Assembly: GCA_949987705.1 (NCBI GenBank)
Contig: OX465283.1
Location: 156,937,850 to 157,001,849 of the forward strand
DNA: 64,000 bases
Reading direction: 5' to 3'
From: Thereva unica
Taxonomy: Eukaryota > Arthropoda > Insecta > Diptera > Therevidae
In this document: positions 11,601 through 23,600 of the stretch, in pieces
Layout: each line of letters begins with the position of its first letter
Position numbering within the stretch: the stretch's first letter is position 1
Made by a program: the position numbers and the translations under genes
Notes under the pieces: model-generated
Database searches by the model: none
Told to the model about the DNA's origin: nothing
What the model saw: only the letters and a program-made list of their open reading frames with translations

Positions 11601-14600
11601 ACCTCCGTAGTCTTATCCCCCTGACATATCTGGCGAGTCAGCTCCCGTTTTGAGACTCGGAGTACTCTGGGACGAGTTGTTTGTAATGGCAGTGTTAAGT
11701 TCGAATTTTGATTTTTTGTGAAGAGCGGAGGTTAGCCTTTTGGGGTACCCAGCCTAGGGTCTGCACACGACTACAAGACTAAACAGTCAAGTCAACTAGC
11801 CACTAGGCAGATTACTGAGCTTGTTCCAGGCTAGATGCCTCTTCTTTCAACCAAGGCTAAAGGCTCGGGCACATAGAAAGCGGTCTTTCGCGGCGGGCAG
11901 CGATCCAGCGCACTGACATATAATAATGGACTGCTCATCAGCAATTATTCCCATACAAACCGATGGCACCAAAAAGGTATAGTCGCTCGCTCATCCATAA
12001 GCCCCCAAACTGACAGAAGCACTCAGAAATAAAATCAATTAGAAAAAAATAGACGGGTATAGTGATGTTTATATCTTTTGCTCTTTTCCCCATAAGCCCC
12101 CGGATTTTGACATACAGAATGTCAGTTGCTAAGACAGGCGTTAAGAACTTAAATCAGATACACATAAAATTTGCAAATTAATGAAAAAAAGGCATTTTAA
12201 AAGGTGAAAAAGTGAAAATAGTGTTTATTAATTTTTTTAAACAAAATATTTGTGTTGTTTTAATGTTTTAAGTACGTATTTAAAAAAATGTAAATTTCAA
12301 AAGTGATTCCGGTGTTTACATGGAGTGAAAAAAGGTTTTTAGCCTATGGAACAAATTGGTGCCATGAAAAATTTCTCATAAGCAGTCCATTCTATATGTC
12401 AGTGATCCAGCGGTTGTCGCGGTGATCTGGGATATGGGACGTAACATAGGACGCGATATCTTTTCGTGAGCGGTCCAGTCTTGTCGCACACTTTTTGCGA
12501 TGCTGTAGTGCGTTTTCTTATTTTTTTATACCGACTGGTGAGCTCAGACGCAGAACAATTCCTTCTGCTATTAGCTTTGTAAAGTAAAAAGCAGAAAAGA
12601 CGATGTTGAGTGCATGAAATCTATAAGAAGAGAGAAAAACTAAGAGAATACTACCGCTTATGTACTAAAGTGAGGTATCAAACAAAAACCTGTACATTTT
12701 CTATAAATTTTTTGTTTTTTCACTCAGTTTGTCTGAAAGCGGGAAGGAGGTCATGCTAAAATCTATAATTTTGTACCAACAGATCGCTTGTTGTAGCGAC
12801 AAAGACTAGCAGACGGTGGGAGACCGCGTTCTGTTTGACAAAGATGATGCCAACTAGACCGTCTGACCGACTCGTACGTCGATCGCTGCCTACCGCGGCA
12901 GACCGCTTTCTGTTTGCCCGAGCCTTAAGAAGATAGAGCGCTAAGAACCCAAGGCTCGGATGAAAAAAGCTTTTGAGTCTAGAGGCAAACGTCTACTTCC
13001 GTTATGGGTTTAAAAGCTGATCTAGTTATAGTTAGTATAAACCTACTTTTAGAGATGTAAGATGCACCCGGATGAGCGACTGGTAGTAAAATTATAGTAT
13101 ATAAAGGTAGGACTATCATACGACAGTAGCTGTCTACGGTTGAAGCTTGAAAATGAACTGTTCACAGCTGACTTAGAAACAAAACTCTTACAAGCTACCT
13201 GAACTTACTTGTTTTCCACGAAATTCAATTTGAAAATTCTTCGCTGATTCCTGAGTTACCCGACCACCAAAATCCAGCTGATATACTTGACTATTCTCAT
13301 TCCACATCGGTGCTTTATTATGCATTACAAACTCCCTACGGAGTGGGGCCGGATGCGATGTACTCGATGTCCCATTGGGTTCAATTTTTCCCCGCTTTAA
13401 CTATATAATATCAGTTGCTAAATCTCTAAAAATAACGAACGCAAATAGCAAGATACCTTTTGCCGTAGTTGAGCTTTCTGAAATGTCTCCAAATCACGAT
13501 ATTGTTTACTGTTCATGCCGCTCTCTTCACCAGAGCCGTTCGTTAGTTGGCCCTCTTCATCTGAACTTTCTATAGGCTGCTTCTTACGCTGACGACGATT
13601 CAATAGAGGTGAGTTGAGGATGTGACGAATCGGTGAGGCACTTTGATGTCGTTTTCCTTTCTTACTTGGGGCTGGTGAGGCAGGTGAACTACGAGGCAGT
13701 CTTTGTGGTGATGAAGGTGGTGTAAGTCGGCCTTCGTCTAAATCTCGTAAACGGCTTATGATATTTTCTAATGTTGTAAGTGCCTGAAATTGGCTTGGTT
13801 AAATAACTGAAATTCAATTTGAAACGTTATAACTTACTTGAGTATGTAACGAAACGGACGCTTTTGACTCCACAGGAGTCACTTCTACGGTACTACCGTC
13901 ACAGCTCGTTGTTGACGTATTGCGACCGTTTTGTGACGATTCCTTCTTCTTCCTTCGCGCTTCTGAAAGTTGCTTAACTAGACTAAAACTATTTTCATTT
14001 TTTCTACCTAAAAGCGGCGAGCGACTGTCGCCCAAGCCGCTAAAAAGTCGATTACTAGAGCTCGGCTCGTTATTATTAATATTACTGCTACAACCGAATC
14101 TATGTTTCCTAGAAAATAGTGGACTGTCTGTATAACTAGTGATCACTTCAGTCTTCTTTCTTGGATCACTCATTTGTTTGCTGGACTTTTGTTTGTTTAC
14201 TACCGGATCGAATATGTTGTTGTTGTTGCTTTTGGTACGGGAGAATTTGTTAGCGTATAAGCGATTGTTGTACTCGTTCGATTGTTCTAATTTACTAATT
14301 GCGTTGTCGTTATCAAAACTAGTTTTTATTTGCTGCTTTGTTTGGCATCGAGTGCATTTCTTATCTGGATTTAAGTTACTGTGACAACGTGAGCATTGCT
14401 TCTCGGTATCCGATTTCAGATCGTTCTCTTCTATTCCATTCAATTTCGATAGGATTTTCTCGTTATCTTTTTGGGTGGTTTTAGATGCTGATGTTGATAA
14501 GAGATCACAAGAATCGAGGCTTTTTGATTTTCCACTCTGATGTAGTTTGGGTTTACGAAAGTCCTGAAAATGGAAAATGTTTTTGTAGAATGGAACAAGG

Positions 14601-17600
14601 CTAATTTTTAATACATTTTTATAACTTTTAAAGTATATGTAGAAGAGAAGGCGGTGATTAGCCAGTGGGGTTCAGGCGTCTGAACAGCTAATTAGATTTT
14701 AAGCTTGATGCAAGCAAGAGTTGCAAACCACAATAGGTTGGCAACGAATAATGTGACAAAGTAAGTAAAAATATCCGAAACACAGACGAGAAGTGTTTCT
14801 GTTATGATACTGTCGAATGTCTAAAACTGTTAAAACGATAATACTTAAAGACATTGTTGAAACTCCTATTTATAATTTCATATGTTGTATGGGTTCAAAG
14901 GTATTGATGGATGGGACACATTCAGAGGCTTATCCATAGCGATCCTGCTGAAATAGCGATACATATATCGAATCCCTGGTGGAAGGATAAATTCAGTTTG
15001 ATAAAAGAAGGGATACATGGACTCCGTTGAGGAAGACTTACTTAAGTTAGACGTGTTCGCCATTCATGTGCAAGTGAGAGATATTGAAAAATCCGTCAGG
15101 ACAAAGGAGATCACTCTCTGTCCCTTTGCAGACATTGAGGGTGCGTTTGACAAGGTTACCTTCGATGCGATCAATAAAAACGCGGTATTCATCTGCACAC
15201 TGCGACATGGATGGTTAACTGCTGAGATGAATAGTGAATCTATTACGATAATAGCTGCTAAAGGCTGCCCTCGTGGGGGGCGTTCTATCACCCCTTTTAT
15301 GGTCAATCGTGATCGACGAAATTCTTGTCGAATTGCATAGCCGGGGCTTTAAAGCACCGGCCTATGCAGACGATATCGTCATAACGATTAGCGACGGTCA
15401 TGATGGCACCATTTCAGACCTCATGCGAGTCGCTCATGTGCATAGCCGGTGTCAGAGCAAGAACTTGGGTATTAACTAACTTTAGCTAAATTTAAAAGTT
15501 CTCTCTTTGGATGGTAAAGAAATGGTTTTGTCAAAGGAGGCTAAATATCTAGGCAAAATTCTGGATCAAAAGTGCTTCTAGAAACCTCAGATTAAGAGAG
15601 TAACTGCCAAAGCAATTACATCTCTCCATATCTGTCGTCAATTTGTAGGCAAAACCTGAGGCCTCAAACCGAGATAAAGTTTTAGTTATATACGACGGTC
15701 ATGATGGGTCAAGACCAAACAAAAAGGTGTTCTGACTAAGCTGGCCAGGGTATAAAGGCCTGTCTTAGTATCACGAGGGCTAAAAACACCTATCGGACTG
15801 CTTCACCTAGTAGTGTAAAAGAAGGCTCTAGCGGGGACACTGCATCTACGGGATCTATTCTCCTTTATGCCAGGAGACCCTCTTGATCATTTATCGAACC
15901 TCAAGGAGCTGAACCTGGAGCCAATGATATTGTCCGATGGCAGGCCCGTCTTTAGAGGAAGCACGGCTTTTTGGTATTCAGACGGTTCCAAACCCTATAA
16001 AGGGATGGGACTGGACGTATATGGCTCAAGGAGCAAAATATGGTTCTGGGCAATAGCTCCACAGTTTTTCAGACTGAGGTACTCTTCATCCAGGTGTGTG
16101 CTCAGACGTGTGTATTAATAGAGCCCCAAATAGCTGTAACATTGTTATTTTATCGGACAGTCAAGCTTCCCTGTTAGCCATTAAATCTCACAGGATGTCA
16201 TCAAAGAAAGAGGAAGAGATTCAGCCTCCTTCATCGCGGCTTTCCTACTCTTACGGAGATTTGGGACAGGAATCCTAAATCAGTTTAAGACTATATTAAA
16301 AGCCTTATCCTGGATGGGGTTTAAAGAAATGGCACAATAGACCAAATAAAATCAAGTGAGGAAACAAGATTACATTAAAGATAAAACCAAAGCCAGTCTG
16401 AATCTAACAGAACAAGACTTCGACGAAGCTTGTAAATTGACGATCCAATATTGACATTTATTTTTATTTGGCAGCTGTAAAGTCATGAATCACCTATTGC
16501 ATGTACTACCAATCTAATGCCTTGTAGTATGCTTAGTATGGAAGGGTGTTGCAGGAAGAAGAGCAATAAGCCCTGAGTTTGAGCTCTTAGATCTTATATG
16601 AATTCGTATACTGTGGAGTGGTTCTATTTAGAAACCAATTACTAGTTTGTAGTGTACATGAAACAGGAGGCTGCAGGTGGAGGGCTGATTTAGCCATTAG
16701 TTGAGCATTAGTTTTATTGGAACGAAGACAATAGTTTCTTTTCATTCATTCATTGCGCTCCTTTAAACCCTCATGGGACATAGGGCGGAAACAGTTGCCC
16801 TCCAGCGGACTCTGTTTTGCGCGACAGTACTTTCTTTTGGAGGTATTGAATTTGACACGTTTCTTACGGTCCCAATCGAGAATGAGATCAATGTCCTTGT
16901 TTATTGAGTTGGGCATTAGTTTGCGATAGGTAAGACAGGATCTGGTACGTTTTTGAATCCGCATGAGTAAGTGTGTTGTAGGGGATTGAAAGTGGATCAT
17001 TTATAAAGAAAAGAAATAGATCAGGTTGTAAAATTGATCCTTGAGGACTCCTCAGGGATAGGGTTCGGATTTGACGCCATCCAATACTGCCTTAGTTGGA
17101 CGGCTGGAAGGGAAACTCTCAATCTAGTTGTGTAGATGTAAGTCAACTCCAATAGCTTTAGCTTTACATGGCTGAGTGCCATACTCTATCAAAAGCCTTG
17201 TAGATATCTAAAAAACCAGACCAGAGTCACCAAATGGATACACACTTTGGTTGAGTTGTTTTTTAAGGAAAACTAAAAGATCGCCAGATATTGTATACAT
17301 GGTTTTTGGAGAGAATAGAAGTAAATGGTTTTGGGTGACAGTTGAGAGGATTGTAGGAGTACTGAAAATGTGAAAGTTTCCAAGAGCCTGGATAACCTCC
17401 GAAGAAATATGATAGAGCAAAAAGTTTGCGTAAAGGTTTAGCCAAGGGTGAGGCGCATTTCTTTAAGGCGATAGGAAGTATATAGGAGGGCACATTGGTG
17501 GCGGGCAAAGAAGAATTTGAGGCAAAAATGGATGCAATTAAGTCGGCCTTGGATTTTTGTTAGTAATAGAGTTAACCCTTCTAACACAGAAGGCGCACTT

Positions 17601-20600
17601 TTCAGCTGAGCCAAGAAAGGTTTATATACTCAGCACACTCTAGCACTAAGATGTGGTTGACAACTAACATTCTATCTGTTATCACTTCCTTCTTTAGATA
17701 AAAGAAGGTGTTGTCGATGTAGTAAAATTTTTGTTGATGAAACTCATAACTCTGGAAGTTTGTGGGTTGCAACAAAAATACAGGGTGATATGTAAACCTC
17801 TACCAAAAATTTCAAAACCCCCTAGCGGCTAAGCCGTTACGATTCCCCCACCCATACGATTTTTTGTTCGCCTATCCTTATTGTTAGCTTCAGCAATACA
17901 CGCTGTAAAAAAGCAGAATGAATTTGGTGCAGATTCCATATTACAAAAAGTATCAAGGATCAATATATGATTACGCCCAAGCGTGCGAGTTTAATAAAGT
18001 TATGGTTAACAACTAAAACACTAATAAAAATCTAAATTTTACCTCTTGATGATGATGTTTCTTCTTTTTATGCGGCTTTTTATCCACCAACACTAATCTT
18101 TTATTCGGAGCATCTTTCCTCAACATAAGCAAAGCCTCATCAGACGGTACCATCTCAACCGAATCCAAATACCCAACACTACAACTTCTTGTTATTGAAT
18201 CGGGAATTATTGGTGCAATTGAAACGATAGTTGGAGTTCGTCTGATTTTCGTTTCACCATTCACAACGCTGCTAAATGCGCTACTAGCAGGTCCACTTGG
18301 TCCGGCCGGAGACTCATCAATATACGTAATCTCCTTCTTCTTAGTTCCTTGTTTTTCCTTCGTTTTCGCGTCCATTCGTTCTAAATTAAGATTCAAATTA
18401 AGCGGAAAAGGATTGACATGCGCATTGGTAGTTCTCGTCTGATCTGCCATTAAGGCGTTCTTAACCTGAACCACATTGCTAGCATAATCGTTATTACTAG
18501 AGTAGCTCATTAGTGTTGTTTGCCCGGCAGGTGGTCGATCGAAGATTATATCGCTAGGTGCTACAGCGTTCTTTGGGGATTGTAACGTTGGCACAGACCC
18601 CTCACAGCATAATGGTGATATTGCATGACGAGACTGACCACTAGAATTGGATGACGATCTACTGTACTGAGACATTAAGCTGGTGTAACTAGGGCCTGGG
18701 CGCGGTGGGTTCGCTACTAATGTATCAATATTTTTCGGTCGGACGGGTTTACTACTACTCGTTCCGGTGTCTGTGCTTTCGTTCGAAGTTATCGTGTCGT
18801 CTTCGTATGATTCAGCACGGGCTAGAGGACTCATTGCTATTCCGTGTTCCAGAACTCTGCAACCATTCGAAGCTGGAGTTTTGTTGCTGCGTGTTGCAAA
18901 TCTACTGGGTCTAGGTGACATCGGTGCTATGGGTGGGGCACTTTCGTTCATTCGCCGCTGAGCAATTTGTGATGGCTTCTCAACGTTGTGGTTGTTTTGA
19001 TCTTCTTCATCCTCGGAAAATAAGTTAGGATTGAAATTTGGATCTGGACCGGTTGGAAAGTCATCTCGGAGTTCGGTGATTATGAGGGTCATTTGGCGTG
19101 GCTGCAAGTGCAGTAGAGATGTTTTGTATGTAACTTGGCCCAAATTTGCGGGAACTGTTTTTGCAAGTCCGTGGATTTTAAATTTTGTCCCCCAAATGTT
19201 TGATGTTACTTCGACCAATTTTACTTCCTAAAATTAAATTTATAAATATTATTAGATATAGAAATATTATTGGGGTAAAATAAGATTATAAAATTAATTG
19301 TTTTAGTTTTTCAACAAAATTGAACAGCGCTGGAAAAAATATAACCTATCTACGGTGAGTGATGGACGGAATTCGAACCCGGACCTCTGGCTGGTATCCA
19401 GGCGCCTTACTCCCTAGACTATCGAGACCCCCCAATTGCTCAATTCGATACGGATCCATTTTTAAGTAGAGGAACCCGTCGTGTGCGGACTACCCGCCCG
19501 TGAAAATCTTACATTGTAATCTCGCTTTTACGATGCAAAATGGGTTGGGCTGGGTTCTGTCTAAAATATCAGAGCATGGACTCATATGGAACACGGATAC
19601 GAGGAAAATGTGATTGGCATGATCTGGTTTTCGATAGAGTGATAGGCTTGGGCATTCTAGCTACTGTACTTCAAGCCGAAGTTTACGAAGGGACCTTAGG
19701 AGCAACCCTAAATTAGTCTGGAACGTGTCTTTCATGTGCTGGGTACTTTCAATGAAGTTACCCTTTCAAACTTACTCTGTCGTCTGAAACTCCGCCGTCG
19801 TCTGGTCCCAAGTCCAGGGTGTAAAAGGAGGAGCGTGATACTTACCAGAATCGACCTAACTATTTACGAAATAATGATACTGCATCCGAGGCAGACAGAA
19901 AGGAAAGCAGGTGAGAAGTGGGTTAGTGGCTGAACACCCAAATTAACGAAACCTCAACAAAAATGGAACTAAATTCGCCGTGTGGAATGTACAAACAGGA
20001 CATCACTTAGTCAAAAGGAAATAATAGCAATGGAATTATCGAAAGGCAAAATAGCAGTTGCCACACTATCGAAACTACGACATACCGGATCCGGGACATT
20101 GACGATCGTCCCGCCAACAATCGACGAAATGATCATGCTTTACTATTACGGTGGTGAGAAACGATACGTCGGTGTCAAACTTATGGTCAATCGACGGGCT
20201 GCCAGCAGCGTTTTCGAATTGCAACCGATATTCGAGCGTTTGGCAGTTATAACTATTGATGGACCCTTATCGTTTTCGTTTATGCGCCAACCGAGACCAG
20301 ATTGGACGCGAACAAGGGCGAATTCTACGATCAGCTTCAACAGACGCTGGATACGATACCTCGAACCGAATTAACCATATTCGCGGTGGACTTTAATGCA
20401 CATTCAGGTGCAGATCGAACCGAAAAGGAACGAAGGGCGAATTCGGACACGGAGTAATTAACGACAACGACTTACGCCTTCTTTCATTCGCGGCGTCAAA
20501 CAGTTTGATTGTTGGAAACAGTATCTTCCACCATCCACTAAAAGGCCAACTCACCTGGCGAAATCCATTCGGCAACGACTCGGCGATGTTAGACTACGTT

Positions 20601-23600
20601 TTGATCAAGATTGCAATGATAAGCAATACCAGAGATTGAACAAAGAAGTTCGACAGAAAATGGAATCGGAAGAAGCGTATTGGAATAACGTTGCAGCCAA
20701 CATGGAGGAAGTGGCGTCGAGGCGGTTAGGCGGCAGAACAGCATCACCAAACGATATCAAAAAACGGATGGAACTTTCCCCATAGGCAGCTTAGCGGCAG
20801 AAAGAATTGTTTCACCAGCTTCACAACCACGATCCGTCAGAAGGTCCAGAACCCAAACCGACGATTATCGAACAGCCAAAGAATCAGTTTCTCGATGGCG
20901 AACCGACAATTATCGTGGTTAAGCCGGCAATAAAATCGTTGAAAATTGAGAAATCGCTAGAAATAGCGCAAGTAACTGCCGAAATGATCAAAGCCGGAGG
21001 TGACGTCTTATCACGAGAACTCCACGTCCCCATTACACCATATGGCATTCAGATCGTGTCCCATCGTCCTGTCGGCGTAGTAGAAAGCGATTGTTGTGCT
21101 TATTTTAAGGAAAGACGACAGTCAGGAACGCAAGAATTATCATGGTATTAGCCTCCTTTCGAACGTCGGCAAATTATTAACGGAAACATCAAGAGCTGGA
21201 AGGAACAAGCGGGAATAAAACCACATCGAGGATGCATTGATCAATCGTAAATCGTTGGCAAAGCTGATGGAGAGCCTTGGAAACCGAACATGTGCCATTG
21301 AAAATCATCCAACTTCCAAGCCAAGCGTCGTACGATGGCTCAACCAGCAGCATTTGTATTCGAGGCGACTTATCCGAGGAGGTACCGATTCAAACGGTTG
21401 TTCGACAGGGAGACGCCACTTCTCTTCAATGTAGTGATCGCCGCGAATATGCGTGATGCGATTCGATGGACGACGCGCAATTCGATACGACGACAACAAC
21501 TTCGTAAACGACTGGATGTTCGCCGACGATAGCGCCGTCTTCGTCGACACGGATGCCGAAGCAACGGACATCTTATACTACATTTCCCGCATCATCATAT
21601 GGGTTAAAAATCAATTTAAAGGCAGTGTTCACCTCGATAGAACCCAAATCGAACAGGTTCAAATATTTGGGAACATTGGCTGAGGAAACGAAAGTGGCAT
21701 CGACGTCCGACATTCATAGCCGCAACGTTGTGCATATGGAAATGAACAAATATCACCATCAAAAAGAAAGTACGCCTTTACCGAACGTTGATCCTTCCGA
21801 TTCTTCTTTATGGATCGGAAACGTGGGCACTACTCAAACCGGACGACAATAAGCTCGACGTGTTCCAAATGCGATGCTTGAGACAGATCCTGTGTCTTAC
21901 TCCACGATCGCTTTCGAAACGAGACGGTTCGACAAAGATGCGATCAACAAACACCGATCGAAGAAGAAATTCAAAAACATCGACTACGGTGGTTTGAACA
22001 TGTTTGCCGAATGGATGATAACCGCTTGCCACGTAAACTTCTCTAGGGACACCGTCCGACAGACTGGAGAATTCAGCCATCGGCATCGAAGAAAACCTGG
22101 CTAAAAAATATCTAGCGCGACTTAAACAATCAACGATTATCCGTAATCGCGGCTCGAGACGTCGCCAAAAATCGTCAAGAATGGTAACGAATGGTAAATG
22201 GAGTTCGAGACCTAGCGGCACGGACAGCAGCGTATATGTCTTATTTGGACCGCTAGCTAACGGAGCAAAGAAGAAAAGACCCTTTCACGACCCGTTTAAA
22301 TAAGAAACCACTACAGCTGTTAATGTTAGTTCACTTTTACATCAAAATCCTTTCTCAATTAAAAACTACAACTTCTCTTACCTCCGGCAGAGTATCCAAA
22401 TAAGCCAATTCATCTATAACCTCGGTTTCGCCATTAGCAGCTGTCTTCTCTCCATTACTATGATTTCGTTTCTTTGGTCGAACTTTCTTTTTTCTCGGCG
22501 TCCTTGGCGAACCACGAAATTTCTCATCTATATCACTGTCAGACGAGTCAGTTCTACCACTCATCCCAGCTGTCGAATGACTTGATCCCGACGAACTCTT
22601 TGAGTCTGGTGAAAATTGAATAAAAACTGACGAATCTGTAAGAACAATGAATTATTAAGTATTGAATCCATTTACTGAACGCCATCCCCACTCACCCTCA
22701 ATTTGTGGATCGAATATTACAAATTCTGGACGAATTTTCGAGGTTCTCTTTCCCTTCAACAGCGGCACAAGTCCTCCCAAGTATTCCAAATATAAAGTGT
22801 AACAGGTGCCTGAACTTAAGTTGGAGTCATCATCGTGGCGTATCATAGTGCAATGTAGCCTTGTGGAACATGCTGGCGGACGTGATACGAATTCCCTTAA
22901 CGATTTTGAATCAGGTACACAGCACTAGACCGAGGGAAAAAAATTAAATTAAAAATTCTATTCGATTCAGTTTGGCGTCGTTGCAGTCAATACGTACGCG
23001 AATGGTTTGGGCAAACAAATTGCCAATTAAGGATTTTATCCTCGTCGGCAAAGGCAACAAAGGCAGCGTCAATTCAGAGCCTATACTAGCTTGGATTTGC
23101 AGTCGGCAAAGCAGCTGCAGCGAAGCTACTCTTCTGGACACCCAGGCTATATGAACTTGTGTTCCTGTGGCTATAAATAGCCTCTTGTCATTGTGGCCCC
23201 ACGTTAAGGCAGACACTGGGGTAGTGTTGTTCGGAATACGGGCGGTGTATAATAGAGTTCCATTTTCGGTGTAAAATTTCAAAAGATTCTCAAAAATAGG
23301 AGCTCCCTGGTTATCTAGCAGATTCATCGAGTCTTGGGATGTTCCAGCCACAGCCAAAAGTTCTCGGCTATTGCTCCACTCCATCATAAGCCCTAGAGCC
23401 CCGTTGAGGCCGGTGTTGATGTGGGCGGGCGAGACGTCATCGAACGACTTAAGCAAGTAAATATAACCATTCTGAAAACTTACTGCTAACACAAATGTCC
23501 TCTTTGCTGCAATGAAATTTGGAAATTGATTAAAAGTTTCAAAAATTTCTATTGAAAATAAATCACAAGCATTTGTCACTCCTGGCTCGGTTTCTTCTCC

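Noticed and set aside
13814..14443. Start of the Tusp linker exon at a Met at 14443
   Set aside because: That codon is TTG; the coding exon continues to the acceptor at 14564.
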